A stretch of DNA of 64,000 bases from an uncultured Eubacteriales bacterium (GCA_900319635.1 ONPF01000003.1:1-64000), one strand, 5' to 3'. Positions 37,991-46,712 are shown, numbered from the stretch's first letter. Made by a program: numbers and translations. Notes: generated by a model from the letters alone, not told the origin.

Positions 37991-39295
37991 TTGGAAAAAT
38001 ACCGTATCAACGGCGGAAGATCCCTCCGCGGTGAAGTGGAAATCAGCGGCGCCAAGAACGCCGCCGTGGCCATCATTCCCGCAGCCCTGCTGGTGGAGGG
38101 CGTGTGCCGCATTGAGAATATCCCCCAGATCAGCGATACCGACATGCTTCTGACCATCCTGGCCGAGCTGGGAGCCAAGGTCAGTTATATCAATAAAACG
38201 ACCATTGAAATCGACTGCAGCAATGCCCGCTATCAGGACGCCCCCTATGAACTGATGCGCAAGATCCGCGCATCCTATTACCTGATCGGCTCCATGCTGG
38301 GCCGCTTCGGCAGCGCCAAGACCACCATGCCCGGCGGCTGCAACTTCGGCGTGCGCCCCATCGACCAGCACATCAAGGGCATGACCGCCCTGGGCGCGAC
38401 CATCGACGTAAAGAACGGCTTTATCTATGCCGACGCCGCCGGCGGACGGCTGCACGGGGCCCGGATCTATCTGGATAAGGTCTCCGTGGGCGCCACCATG
38501 AACATCATGATCGCCGCGGTGCTGGCCTCCGGCCGCACCATCATTGAGAACGCCGCCCGGGAGCCTCATATCGTGGATCTGGCCAACTTCCTCAACTCCA
38601 TGGGCGCGGACGTGCGCGGCGCCGGCACCGACACTATCAAGGTCAACGGCGTGGATAAGCTCCACGGCGGCAGCTATTCCATCATTCCCGACCAGATCGA
38701 GGCGGGCACCTACATGGTTGCCGCCGCGGCCACCGGCGGGGAGGTGCTGGTGAAGAACGTGATCCCCAAGCACCTGGAGTGCATCAGCGCCAAGCTCCGC
38801 GAGACCGGCACCATCGTACAGGAGTATGAGGACTCCGTGCTGGTCAAGGGTGCCAGCAACCTGCGCCGGGTGAACGTGAAGACCATGCCTTACCCCGGCT
38901 TCCCCACGGATATGCAGCCCCAGATGGGCACGCTCCTGTGCCTGGCAAACGGCACCTCCGTCATCACCGAGGGCATTTACGACAATCGTTTCAAATACGT
39001 CAACGAGCTGCGCAAGATGGGCGCGGAGATCCAGGTGGACGGGCGCATCGCCATCATCGAGGGCGGCCGCCGTCTCACCGGCGCCAAGGTTCTGGCCTGC
39101 GATCTGCGGGCCGGCGCCGCCATGGTGATCGCGGGGCTCTGCGCCGCCGGCGTCACCGAGGTGGAGGATATCCACTTTATCGAGCGCGGCTATGAAAACT
39201 TCGTGGGCAAGCTCCAGGGCCTGGGCGCGGACATCTGCCTTGTGGACGTTCCGGAGAGCGTGGAGCTGAGCGAGAAGATCATCTCCCTGGGCTGA
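37991..39295 (+). CDS. murA: UDP-N-acetylglucosamine 1-carboxyvinyltransferase
   Basis: 434 aa. MurA transfers enolpyruvate from PEP to UDP-GlcNAc, the first committed step of peptidoglycan synthesis. It starts EKYRINGGRSLRGEVEISGAKNAAVAI, has the catalytic Cys in PGGCNFGVRP (the fosfomycin target) and KVSVGATMNIMIAA, and ends with the standard ERGYENFVGKLQGLGAD. TTG 37991 is chosen because GGAAGGTG stands upstream and homologues begin at this point. The stop codon overlaps the next ATG by 1 nt. Confidence 0.95.
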   Translation: MEKYRINGGRSLRGEVEISGAKNAAVAIIPAALLVEGVCRIENIPQISDTDMLLTILAELGAKVSYINKTTIEIDCSNARYQDAPYELMRKIRASYYLIGSMLGRFGSAKTTMPGGCNFGVRPIDQHIKGMTALGATIDVKNGFIYADAAGGRLHGARIYLDKVSVGATMNIMIAAVLASGRTIIENAAREPHIVDLANFLNSMGADVRGAGTDTIKVNGVDKLHGGSYSIIPDQIEAGTYMVAAAATGGEVLVKNVIPKHLECISAKLRETGTIVQEYEDSVLVKGASNLRRVNVKTMPYPGFPTDMQPQMGTLLCLANGTSVITEGIYDNRFKYVNELRKMGAEIQVDGRIAIIEGGRRLTGAKVLACDLRAGAAMVIAGLCAAGVTEVEDIHFIERGYENFVGKLQGLGADICLVDVPESVELSEKIISLG

Positions 39296-40086
39296 TGCGG
39301 ATTCATGTGTTTGCCAGCGGCTCCGGCGGCAACTGCCTGCTGCTGGAGGATCGGGAGACAAGAATACTGATCGACGCCGGAATCTCCAAGCGCAGAGTGA
39401 TGGAGACCCTGGCTGGCCTGGGTCTCAGAATGGAACAAATCGGCGGAGTGCTCATTACCCATGAGCACTCCGATCATATTTCCGGGCTGGAGAGCCTGGT
39501 GAAGGGACGGACGATCCCAGTCTGCGCGCCCCACACGGTGGCGGCGCGGCTGCTGGGCGCGAAACCGTCCCTGCAGGAGCATCTGCAGGTGATCCCGGTG
39601 GGGGAGCCCTTTTCGCTGGGGAGCCTCCGCGTCACCGCCTTCCACACCTCCCACGATACGGACGAGAGCGTGGGCTACCGGATCGAGGGGGAGGGCGTCT
39701 ACGCCCACGCCACGGATACCGGCTGCGTCACGGAGGGGATGCGCGCGGGGCTTCTGGGGGCGGACACGGTGCTGCTGGAGTCCAACCACGACGAGGACAT
39801 GCTGCGCTATGGCCCCTACCCCTTTTATCTGAAGAAGCGGATCCTGTCGGATCGGGGGCACCTTTCTAACGCCGCCTGTGCCGCCTTTGCCCGGGAGCTG
39901 GCGGAGAGCGGCACAAGGCGCATCATCCTCGGCCACCTGAGCCGGGAAAACAATACCCCCGGCAAGGCCATGGCGGAGACCGGCGCGGCGCTGCTGGGGA
40001 CGGATACAGAGCTCTACTGCGCCCCGGTGCTGGGCTGCCTCACGGTGGAAATTCAGAATGAAGTGCAGACCGGCCTTCTCCTGTAG
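39295..40086 (+). CDS. MBL-fold metallohydrolase, WalJ/YycJ-like
   Basis: 263 aa. It opens with FASGSGGNCLLLE and has the metal motif THEHSDHISG (HxHxDH), later metal ligands in FHTSHDTDES, HATDTGC and LESNHDEDML, and the C-terminal ILGHLSRENN. These are features of the YycJ/WalJ branch, 5'-exonuclease-like proteins linked to DNA repair and cell wall control. The ATG overlaps the murA stop (TGATG), implying coupled translation. The exact substrate is not known. Confidence 0.88.
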   Translation: MRIHVFASGSGGNCLLLEDRETRILIDAGISKRRVMETLAGLGLRMEQIGGVLITHEHSDHISGLESLVKGRTIPVCAPHTVAARLLGAKPSLQEHLQVIPVGEPFSLGSLRVTAFHTSHDTDESVGYRIEGEGVYAHATDTGCVTEGMRAGLLGADTVLLESNHDEDMLRYGPYPFYLKKRILSDRGHLSNAACAAFARELAESGTRRIILGHLSRENNTPGKAMAETGAALLGTDTELYCAPVLGCLTVEIQNEVQTGLLL

Positions 40087-40290
40087 GGGCTGGCGTCCTC
40101 GACAGCCCTGCCCATCGCTTTCGCAGATCGCAGCTTTAGGGTCGTCTAGCGACCACAGGCAGCTTGCTGCCTGTGTAGTCCCCAGCGGGGAGACCTCGAC
40201 CCCCCCTGCGGGGGATCGAAGGATCCGCAAGAGGCCGTTCACGAAGGGCCGGCGTCCTGGCCTCCCCCTTTCTGGGGAGCGGAACAAGTT
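40087..40290. repeat. Mosaic of short GC-rich palindromes
   Basis: No gene is seen. The stretch opens with a GTAGGGGCTGGC...GCCC unit (related to 50382-50410 and 53038-53063). It holds a perfect 9-bp hairpin ACAGGCAGC/GCTGCCTGT (40155-40174), CCCCAGCGGGG and CCCCCTGCGGGGG. It reads as nested REP-like repeats between the MBL gene and the next terminator. Confidence 0.55.
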
Positions 40291-40293
40291 CGT

Positions 40294-40346
40294 CCGGACG
40301 CAAGCAAAAGCACCACGTTTTTGCTTGCGTCCGGGCGGCTTTTTTG
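40294..40346 (+). terminator. Terminator after murA/MBL operon
   Basis: A perfect 16-bp stem CCGGACGCAAGCAAAA/TTTTGCTTGCGTCCGG (40294-40309 with 40319-40334) is followed by GCGGCTTTTTTG. Confidence 0.8.
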
Positions 40347-40407
40347 TTATAGTTATTTTGGGCAGATACACAGAAACGAGATTTAGACGACAAAGGAGGA
40401 AACGGGC

Positions 40408-42504
40408 ATGAAACGCATACAGAAGCTGCTGGCGCTGCTGATGACGCTTGCACTGGTTTTGAGTCTCGCGCCGGCTTTCGCCCTGGCCGAGGGTGAGCAT
40501 ACCCACGTGTGGAAGGAACGAAAACGCACAGAACCCACCTGCACCCAGGAGGGCTCCGTGACCTATGTCTGCTCCTGCGGAGAGAAAAAGACAGAGACCA
40601 TCCCCGCCCTGGGACATGATTGGGACGAGGGGAAGATCGTGGATGACCCGCACCACCCCGGCGGGAAGCGGCTGCGCTTCCGCTGCCGGCGCTGCGACGC
40701 GCTGATGTTCCGGGATCTGCCCCAGGAGGAAGCAGAGGACGAATACGGCTGGGAGCCGCCCGAAGAGCCGGAGGAGCCGGAGATCCCTGAGGGTGCCGTA
40801 TCCCCCGCCAGCGGGGAGCCGGAGGGTACCGCCAAGATCGAGCTGCAGCACACTCTTATACTATATTACTCTTCCACTTCCATGCTACATAGACCGGGCT
40901 GCAAAATTTGGCTCTGGTGGATGTTTTACAATACCGGAGACGTCATGGTCTATGACCTGGAATGTGACCTGTATCACTGGAACAAGAACGAGGGAGCCTA
41001 CGTCCCCTTCGATCCGGGAAACACGTTTTTCGTCGATTGGCCTTTTTATCTTCATCCCTATTCTGAAATCGGAAAGGGCGCATGGTTCAGACTCGAACCG
41101 TATATCTACAGCGAGGAAGATCTGGAAAACGCGAAGGACGGTTTCCTTGAGATCATGATCATCGGTCACGCCCGTACAGAGGAGGGCGTGGAACTGGAGT
41201 CGGAGCCGCTGATTTACCGCTTACCCATCTTTGACCCCTCCCTGGTGGTGGAGGCGGAGGACTGCTCCGCGGGACGGGTTCCGGAGGACGGGGTTGTGAA
41301 GGTGGGCCTCACGGCGACCAGCACGGGGACCGAGACCTTCACATACCTCTGGTTCAACTCCATCGGATATGATAAAGACGGCTATCCCTATTCCGGCACC
41401 TGGGAAGAACTTGAGGGGGATCTGAGCTGGCTTACGCCGGGAAACCCTCAGAATGCGGTGCTCAACATCCATGTGACAGAGGCGGATGTGGAGGCAGGAG
41501 AGGTCAGGCGGAATCTGACGCTCCGGTTCATGCGCAGGTACCGGACGGGCGGCGGAACCGTGTTCCCCGACACGCCGGAAGATCAGATCGTCAGCATGGA
41601 AGACCGTAAACTGGACGACATGTTTCCTTATGGAGGGGCCGTAACCAGCAGTTCGAATGAGTTCGACTTTGGATATCCTGTCACGGTGGAGATCGTAGTG
41701 CCCCTGTTGGAGCCGCCGGAGGAGCCCGCTCCTGTGCCGGAGCCCCGACGCTTCTGCCAGCCCGCCTTGACCGGCCTGGGCGACGGGGCGGCGGAATGGA
41801 CGCTGACGCGCTGCGGCGAGCATGCGGCTCTGGCCGGGACAGCGGAGAGCAAAACGCCGGAGGAGGCGCTGGCCCTGTGGGCGGAGGCCCTGGACGCCGA
41901 GTATGAGGAATGGCTTGCCGAGGCGGACGAAAGTCTGCGCCCCCTGATCGAGGCGGAGCAGGCGGCCTTCCGGGAGCAGCTGGCCGCATACGCGGCCGCC
42001 TGGATGCGGCTTGGGGGCGAGGAAATCGCCGCCGAGAAGGCCGCGGAACTGGTGATGCACAAGGTCTCTCTGCTCTGCTTTGCCCGGGAGGCCTCGACTG
42101 AGGACTGGGCAGCCCTCTTCGCCGGGGGAGAGGCCGCGGACGCCGCCGACCCGGAGCAGGCGGCTTGCCTGCGGTATAGCAATGATTTCGTCGTGGGCCT
42201 GGAGGTCTGGGAAAGCCTCTGCCCGGAGCACGCGCAGCTCACCACCGCAGCGGAGGACGCCGAGGGCTGGCGGGAGCTGAAGACGCTGTGGCTGGCCGCC
42301 CTGAATGCAGAGACGGACGCCCGTTGGCTCTCTGCGGACGTGGAGGCACGGGAGCTGATCGCGGCGGAGCGGCAGAGCTACGGCAAGTGGCTCTCCGCCT
42401 GGGAGGCCCTTCTGACGGCCAGCTATCCCGAGGATCCCGCCCTGGTACAGCAGCTCTTGACCCAAGCCATCCGCGCCAGGACTATCGACGGCTGCGGAAG
42501 ATAA
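40408..42504 (+). CDS. Secreted protein with ALGHxW repeat and helical LprI-like C-terminal region
   Basis: 698 aa with a clear signal peptide ending FALA (about residue 27). Residues 30-75 form one PTCTxxGxxTYxCxCGxxxTExIPALGHDW unit, also found in the giant subtilase. A second Cys pair (CRRC) and an E/P-rich linker follow. The middle (about 150-440) is beta-rich and unassigned. The C-terminal region (about 455-698) holds two similar helical segments (ALDAEYEEWLAEADESLRPL and ALNAETDARWLSADVEAREL, each followed by an EAE/AERQ-type helix), loosely resembling LprI/DUF1311 domains. AAAGGAGGAAAC precedes the ATG. Function unknown. Confidence 0.72.
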   Translation: MKRIQKLLALLMTLALVLSLAPAFALAEGEHTHVWKERKRTEPTCTQEGSVTYVCSCGEKKTETIPALGHDWDEGKIVDDPHHPGGKRLRFRCRRCDALMFRDLPQEEAEDEYGWEPPEEPEEPEIPEGAVSPASGEPEGTAKIELQHTLILYYSSTSMLHRPGCKIWLWWMFYNTGDVMVYDLECDLYHWNKNEGAYVPFDPGNTFFVDWPFYLHPYSEIGKGAWFRLEPYIYSEEDLENAKDGFLEIMIIGHARTEEGVELESEPLIYRLPIFDPSLVVEAEDCSAGRVPEDGVVKVGLTATSTGTETFTYLWFNSIGYDKDGYPYSGTWEELEGDLSWLTPGNPQNAVLNIHVTEADVEAGEVRRNLTLRFMRRYRTGGGTVFPDTPEDQIVSMEDRKLDDMFPYGGAVTSSSNEFDFGYPVTVEIVVPLLEPPEEPAPVPEPRRFCQPALTGLGDGAAEWTLTRCGEHAALAGTAESKTPEEALALWAEALDAEYEEWLAEADESLRPLIEAEQAAFREQLAAYAAAWMRLGGEEIAAEKAAELVMHKVSLLCFAREASTEDWAALFAGGEAADAADPEQAACLRYSNDFVVGLEVWESLCPEHAQLTTAAEDAEGWRELKTLWLAALNAETDARWLSADVEARELIAAERQSYGKWLSAWEALLTASYPEDPALVQQLLTQAIRARTIDGCGR

Positions 42505-42800
42505 AGAATCGCAGGGAGGCATAAGCTCATGCCTCCGCGATACCTTACGGATCGCCCGCCAACAGCGCCGCGGATCAAGCCGCAGGCGGCCAAAGGCCAC
42601 CCCAAGCTGTCGACAAAGTGTCGACAGCTTGAGGGCAAGAATGGGAACTTCCGAAAAGAGTTCCCATTCTTGCGTAAATTGAACGTGAAGGGGGGCATCC
42701 CCTCCCCCTTCACAATCCCCCCATGCGTGTCGAAGCTCTGCCGCAAAGGTTTGTCTACAGTCTGAGGCGGCCAAAGGCCGCCCCCGTGGCGGAGACGAAA
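42505..42800. repeat. Hairpin-dense intergenic region
   Basis: No gene is seen in 307 bp. There are four perfect hairpins in a row: 42515-42536 (8-bp arms), 42604-42630 (12-bp arms AAGCTGTCGACA), 42636-42672 (14-bp arms) and 42685-42713 (10-bp arms). The element TTTGTCTACAGTCTGA (42750-42765), identical to 119-134, follows. GGCGGCCAAAGGCC occurs twice (about 42586 and 42766). It looks like clustered dispersed repeats. Confidence 0.7.
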
Positions 42801-42811
42801 GGAACGCTCTT

Positions 42812-43294
42812 ATGCTATCAGTCAAATTCATCTGCGTCGGCAAAATGAAGGAGCGCTTTTATCTGGACGCCTTTGCCGAGTATCAGAAGCGCCTTGGCGC
42901 CTACTGCCGTCTGGAGCTGGCGGAGCCCGCCGAGCAGCGCCTGCCGGAGAAGCCCTCCCGGGCGGAGATCGACGCCGCCCTGGAAAAGGAGGCGGGGGAG
43001 ATCCTGAAGGCCATCCCGCCCGACGCCTATGTGGTGGCTCTCTGCGTGGAGGGAAGAGAACTTCCCAGCGAGGCTATGGCGGAGCTGGTGGAGGGAAGAG
43101 AGAATTCCGGCAAGCCAAAACTGTGTTTTGTGGTGGGGGGCTCCTTCGGCCTGTCAGAAACTGTAAAAAAACGGGCGGATTTGCGCTTGAGCATGAGCAA
43201 AATGACATTTCCTCATCATTTGGCAAGAATAATGCTTGCAGAACAGCTCTATCGGGGGTATAAAATAAGAGAAGGATCACGCTATCATAAATAA
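42812..43294 (+). CDS. rlmH: 23S rRNA (pseudouridine1915-N3)-methyltransferase RlmH
   Basis: This 160-aa SPOUT methyltransferase methylates pseudouridine 1915 in helix 69 of 23S rRNA. The SAM-binding knot is shown by LCFVVGGSFGLS, SMSKMTFPHHLARIMLAEQL and the invariant C-terminal YRGYKIREGSRYHK. GAAAGGAA lies upstream of the ATG. The last third of the gene is noticeably more AT-rich than the first, without loss of any conserved residue. Confidence 0.96.
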   Translation: MLSVKFICVGKMKERFYLDAFAEYQKRLGAYCRLELAEPAEQRLPEKPSRAEIDAALEKEAGEILKAIPPDAYVVALCVEGRELPSEAMAELVEGRENSGKPKLCFVVGGSFGLSETVKKRADLRLSMSKMTFPHHLARIMLAEQLYRGYKIREGSRYHK

Positions 43295-43295
43295 T

Positions 43296-43321
43296 CCCTT
43301 GCGAAACGTGTTTCGCAAGGG
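43296..43321. repeat. Palindrome CCCTTGCGAAAC-GT-GTTTCGCAAGGG
   Basis: Perfect 12-bp arms with a 2-nt centre immediately follow rlmH. The core TTGCGAAAC-NN-GTTTCGCAA recurs at 48127-48146. The remaining gap to 43473 holds further small GC hairpins (for example GCGGGC-AGTC-GCCCGC) and no gene. Confidence 0.75.
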
Positions 43322-43473
43322 AGAGCTCGCGCTTATCGCAGCGGGCAGTCGCCCGCTTTGGTCGGCGCGAGGGCTCGCATTGCTCGCCTTATGGTGTTTT
43401 TAGGCGGCAAAGCCGCTTCCAAAACAAATTGTATTTCATAAGACTGTAATCATCAATCAAGGAGAGGATCCCA

Positions 43474-43788
43474 ATGAGCGAACCGAAAATCAAGTGGGGA
43501 CGCGCCGAGCTTGGCGGCCTCCTGGAGCGCTGGCCAAAGGGCGAGGACGAAGCGCCGGTGAAGGCGCGCCTGCTCTGCCACCGCAGCTGTGTGGACATGT
43601 CGGATCGGCTTCTGGTGAACATGCTGGAGGCCTATGGCATTCCTTGCCTCTGTGTCGATCCCGGTGACGGCGGCTTTGGCCGCGTGGTGCTGGGCATGAG
43701 CGGCCAGGGCGTAGATATTTATGTACCCGAAAGTCTTTATGACGATGCTATAGCATTATCAAAGGAGGAAAACAATGAGGAATTATAA
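43474..43788 (+). CDS. DUF2007-like small protein
   Basis: 104 aa. The C-terminal 60 residues, SDRLLVNMLEAYGIPCLCVDPGDGGFGRVVLGMSGQGVDIYVPESLYDDAIAL, follow the pattern of DUF2007/putative signal-transducing proteins: a compact fold built around one helix and a VPE...A strand-helix. The N-terminus (IKWGRAELGGLLERWP) is variable. AAGGAGAGG precedes the ATG. It overlaps the phosphoglucomutase start by 14 bp, so the two are translationally linked. Role unknown. Confidence 0.7.
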   Translation: MSEPKIKWGRAELGGLLERWPKGEDEAPVKARLLCHRSCVDMSDRLLVNMLEAYGIPCLCVDPGDGGFGRVVLGMSGQGVDIYVPESLYDDAIALSKEENNEEL

Positions 43789-45502
43789 AGAAGAGTATCA
43801 GCGCTGGCTGGACAGCCCCGCCCTCAGCGATGCGGAGTGGAAGGAACTGGACGCCATCCGCGAGGATGAAAAAGAGATCGAGAGCCGCTTCTTTGCGCCC
43901 CTGGAGTTCGGCACCGCGGGGCTTCGCGGCACCATGAAGGTCGGCCTGCATCACATGAACGTGCATGTGATCCGCTGGGCGACTCAGGCCTTCGCCAACG
44001 TCATCTGCGCCGAAGGCGAAGAGGCCAAGGAGCGGGGCATTGCCATCGCACATGACTGCCGTCTCAACGGCGAGGACTTTGCCCGGGAGGCCGCCTGCGT
44101 CATGGCTGCAAACGGCGTCCACGTCCGCATCTTCGACGCCCTGCGCCCCACCCCGGAGCTGAGCTTCGCCGTGCGCTACTACGGCTGCACCGCGGGTCTC
44201 AACGTCACCGCCAGCCACAACCCCAAGGAGTACAACGGCTATAAGGTCTACTGGTCTGACGGCGCCCAGCTTCCGCCCCGCCATGCCGAGGCCATTGCCC
44301 GCCAGATGGACGCCATTGACATCTTCTCCGGTTTCAAGACCTGCGATTTCGACGAGGCCGTGCAGAAGGGCCTGATCGAGGTCATCGGCGAAGAGACCGA
44401 CGAGGCCTTCCTGGAGCGCGTGCTGGCCCAGGCCATTGACCCGGAGGCGGTGAAGCAGGCGGCGGACAATTTGAAGATCGTCTACACCCCCTTCCACGGC
44501 TGCGGCTACAAGCTGGTACCCGAAGCGCTGAAGCGTCTCGGCATCAAGCACCTCTTCCCCGTGCCCGAGCAGATGGTCATCGACGGCAACTTCCCCACGG
44601 TGGTCTCTCCCAACCCGGAGAATCCCGAGGGCTTCTACCTGGCGGTGGATCTGGCCAAGAAGGTGGGCAGCGACCTCATCATCGGCACCGACCCGGACTC
44701 TGACCGCATCGGCACCATGGTACGCAAGGGCGACGAGTATGTGACCATCACCGGCAACCAGATGGGCGTGCTGCTGCTGGACTACATCATCCAGGCGCGC
44801 AAGGCCACCGGCAAGCTCCCCGCCAACGCCGGCGCCGTGGCCAGCATCGTCACCACCGGCATGGCCCGCACGGTCTGCGAACGAAACGGCGTCCACTTTG
44901 AGGATACCTTCACCGGCTTCAAGTTCATGGCCGAGCGCATTGCCGAGTGGGAAGCTGCCGGCAGCTGGCAGTATATCTTTGCCTACGAGGAGAGCTACGG
45001 CTACATGGTGGGCGACTATGTCCGCGACAAGGACGCTGTCACCGCCTCCATGATGGTGGCCGAGATGGCGGCCCACTACAGCCTCAAGGGCATGACCCTG
45101 CTGGACGCCATGAACGCCCTGTATGAGAAGTACGGCTGGTTTGCGGAGAAGACCGTGAACCTGGTGATGCCGGGCCTGGAGGGTATGGCCAAGATGAAGG
45201 CCATCATGGACAATATGCGCGCCAATCCTCCCGAGGAGATCGCCGGCGAGGCTGTGATCCGTCTGCGGGACTATCTGGACGGCAGCATCGACGTCAAGGG
45301 CCTGGGCAAGGTGGATCGGACCCCCTTCTTTGGCTCCAACGTCCTGTACTTCGAGCTGGCCGACGGCTCCAGCTTCATCGTGCGTCCCTCCGGCACCGAG
45401 CCGAAGATCAAGGTCTATCTGCTGGTGCGCGGCAAGAACAGTGACGACTGCGCCGCCAAGGTGGAGAAGTATAAGGAGTTTACCGAGGCGATCGGCAAAT
45501 GA
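43775..45502 (+). CDS. pgcA: Phosphoglucomutase (PgcA-type phospho-sugar mutase)
   Basis: This 575-aa alpha-D-phosphohexomutase interconverts glucose-1- and glucose-6-phosphate and feeds cell-wall glycolipid and glycogen pathways. FGTAGLRGTMKVG, phosphoserine loop TASHNPKEYNGYKVYW, metal loop GTDPDSDRIGTM, sugar loop FAYEESYGYMVG and phosphate loop RPSGTEPKIKVYLLV are all present. Length and the FGTAGLRG motif fit the PgcA/YhxB group. AAAGGAGGAAAACA precedes the ATG inside the DUF2007-like gene. The stop overlaps the first chromate-transporter ATG. Confidence 0.94.
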   Translation: MRNYKEEYQRWLDSPALSDAEWKELDAIREDEKEIESRFFAPLEFGTAGLRGTMKVGLHHMNVHVIRWATQAFANVICAEGEEAKERGIAIAHDCRLNGEDFAREAACVMAANGVHVRIFDALRPTPELSFAVRYYGCTAGLNVTASHNPKEYNGYKVYWSDGAQLPPRHAEAIARQMDAIDIFSGFKTCDFDEAVQKGLIEVIGEETDEAFLERVLAQAIDPEAVKQAADNLKIVYTPFHGCGYKLVPEALKRLGIKHLFPVPEQMVIDGNFPTVVSPNPENPEGFYLAVDLAKKVGSDLIIGTDPDSDRIGTMVRKGDEYVTITGNQMGVLLLDYIIQARKATGKLPANAGAVASIVTTGMARTVCERNGVHFEDTFTGFKFMAERIAEWEAAGSWQYIFAYEESYGYMVGDYVRDKDAVTASMMVAEMAAHYSLKGMTLLDAMNALYEKYGWFAEKTVNLVMPGLEGMAKMKAIMDNMRANPPEEIAGEAVIRLRDYLDGSIDVKGLGKVDRTPFFGSNVLYFELADGSSFIVRPSGTEPKIKVYLLVRGKNSDDCAAKVEKYKEFTEAIGK

Positions 45503-46041
45503 AAAAGCTCTGGCGGCTCTTTCTGGCCTTTGCCAAGGTCGGCGTCATGACCTTTGGCGGCGGCTACGCCATGATCCCCATCCTGGAGCGGGAGATCGTG
45601 GATCGGCACGGCTGGGCCTCCAGTGAGGAGCTGATGGACTACTATGCGGTGGGGCAGTGCACCCCCGGCGTCATCGCGGTGAACACCGCCACCTTCATCG
45701 GCTATAAGGTGGCGGGCCTCCTGGGCGGCGTCGTCGCCACCCTGGGCGTGGTGTTCCCATCGCTGTGCATCATCACCCTCATCGCCGGGGTGCTCACCCA
45801 CTTTGCGGACATTCCCCAGGTGAAGAGCGCCTTTGCCGCCATCCGCGTCTGCGTGTGTGTGCTCATTTTCAACGCCGTCCTCAAGCTCTGGAAGGGCGCG
45901 GTGAAGGATAAGGGCGCCCTGGCGCTCTTTCTGCTGGTGTTCATCCTGTCCATCTTCCTGGACATCTCCCCGGTGTTCTATGTGCTTGTCTGCGCTGCCG
46001 CCGGCATCCTCTTCACCAGATGGGGGGTGCGCGGAAAATGA
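45499..46041 (+). CDS. Chromate transporter family protein (half-size, first of pair)
   Basis: This 180-aa membrane protein corresponds to one CHR domain. The signature FAKVGVMTFGGGYAMIPILEREIV is at the N-terminus, YYAVGQCTPGVIAVNTATFIG follows, and five or six helices are predicted. Half-size CHR proteins occur as adjacent pairs that form a heterodimeric transporter. Chromate or sulfate export is the family assignment, but the physiological substrate in anaerobes is uncertain. It is coupled by ATGA overlaps to pgcA and to the second half. Confidence 0.88.
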   Translation: MKKLWRLFLAFAKVGVMTFGGGYAMIPILEREIVDRHGWASSEELMDYYAVGQCTPGVIAVNTATFIGYKVAGLLGGVVATLGVVFPSLCIITLIAGVLTHFADIPQVKSAFAAIRVCVCVLIFNAVLKLWKGAVKDKGALALFLLVFILSIFLDISPVFYVLVCAAAGILFTRWGVRGK

Positions 46042-46613
46042 TCCTGCTTCGCCTCTTCTGGGAGTTTTTCAAGACCGGCCTCTTCGCCGTGGGCGGCGGG
46101 ATGGCGACCCTGCCCTTCCTCTACAGCATGGCGGAAGCGACCGGCTGGTTCACCGCCGCGCAGCTTGCGGACATGATCGCCGTCTCCGAGTCTACCCCCG
46201 GCCCCATCGGCGTCAATATGGCCACCTATGTGGGCTTCACCGTGGCCGGGATCCCCGGCGCCATCATCGCCACCTTGGGGCTGATCGCACCGGAGGTCAT
46301 CATCATCCTGATCATCGCCCGGGTGCTGCAGAAGTTTCGGCAGAACAAGCTGGTGGACGCCGCCTTCTACGGTCTGCGCCCCTGTTCGGTGGGATTGATC
46401 GCCGCGGCTGGGCTGCTGGTGGTGAAGGTCGCCATGCTGCACGTGGATCTCTATTTCCAGACCGGCCGGCTCGCGGAGCTGGTGGACTGGAAGGCCATTC
46501 TCCTGGCGGCGGTGCTGATTGTGCTGACCCGCTGGGTCAAGAAGACGAAGAAGCTGCACCCCATCTTCTTCATTCTGGGCTCCGCCCTGGTGGGCGTGGT
46601 GTTGTCATTCTGA
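46038..46613 (+). CDS. Chromate transporter family protein (half-size, second of pair)
   Basis: 191 aa from ATG 46038, which overlaps the first half's stop; an alternative in-frame ATG lies at 46020. The CHR signature FFKTGLFAVGGGMATLPFLYSM is followed by MIAVSESTPGPIGVNMATYVG and several helices. With the preceding gene it forms a short-chain CHR pair. A strong bidirectional terminator follows. Confidence 0.88.
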   Translation: MILLRLFWEFFKTGLFAVGGGMATLPFLYSMAEATGWFTAAQLADMIAVSESTPGPIGVNMATYVGFTVAGIPGAIIATLGLIAPEVIIILIIARVLQKFRQNKLVDAAFYGLRPCSVGLIAAAGLLVVKVAMLHVDLYFQTGRLAELVDWKAILLAAVLIVLTRWVKKTKKLHPIFFILGSALVGVVLSF

Positions 46614-46650
46614 ATGAAAAATGAAGAATGAAAAATGAAGAATTGCGGTG
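46614..46650. repeat. ATGAAAAATGAAGA direct repeats after a stop codon
   Basis: Immediately after the chromate-transporter stop come near-identical direct repeats AATGAAAAATGAAGAATG. A related run follows the uvrC stop (57793-57842). This is a dispersed simple-repeat type, with no ORF evidence. Confidence 0.55.
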
Positions 46651-46669
46651 TCGCTGACGCGACAGATTG

Positions 46670-46707
46670 AAAAACACGGGTCATCCTGTTGGGTGACCCG
46701 TGTTTTT
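46670..46707. terminator. Bidirectional terminator
   Basis: A 17-bp stem with one G-U pair (46670-46686 with 46691-46707, loop TGTT) has A and T ends. It lies between the convergent CHR pair and ylbJ. Confidence 0.9.
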
Positions 46708-46712
46708 TGAAA

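Noticed and set aside
40087..42811. CRISPR array, because of the many palindromes in gaps at 40087-40290 and 42505-42800
   Set aside because: Repeats are not regularly spaced or identical, there are no spacers of constant length, and no cas genes are present.
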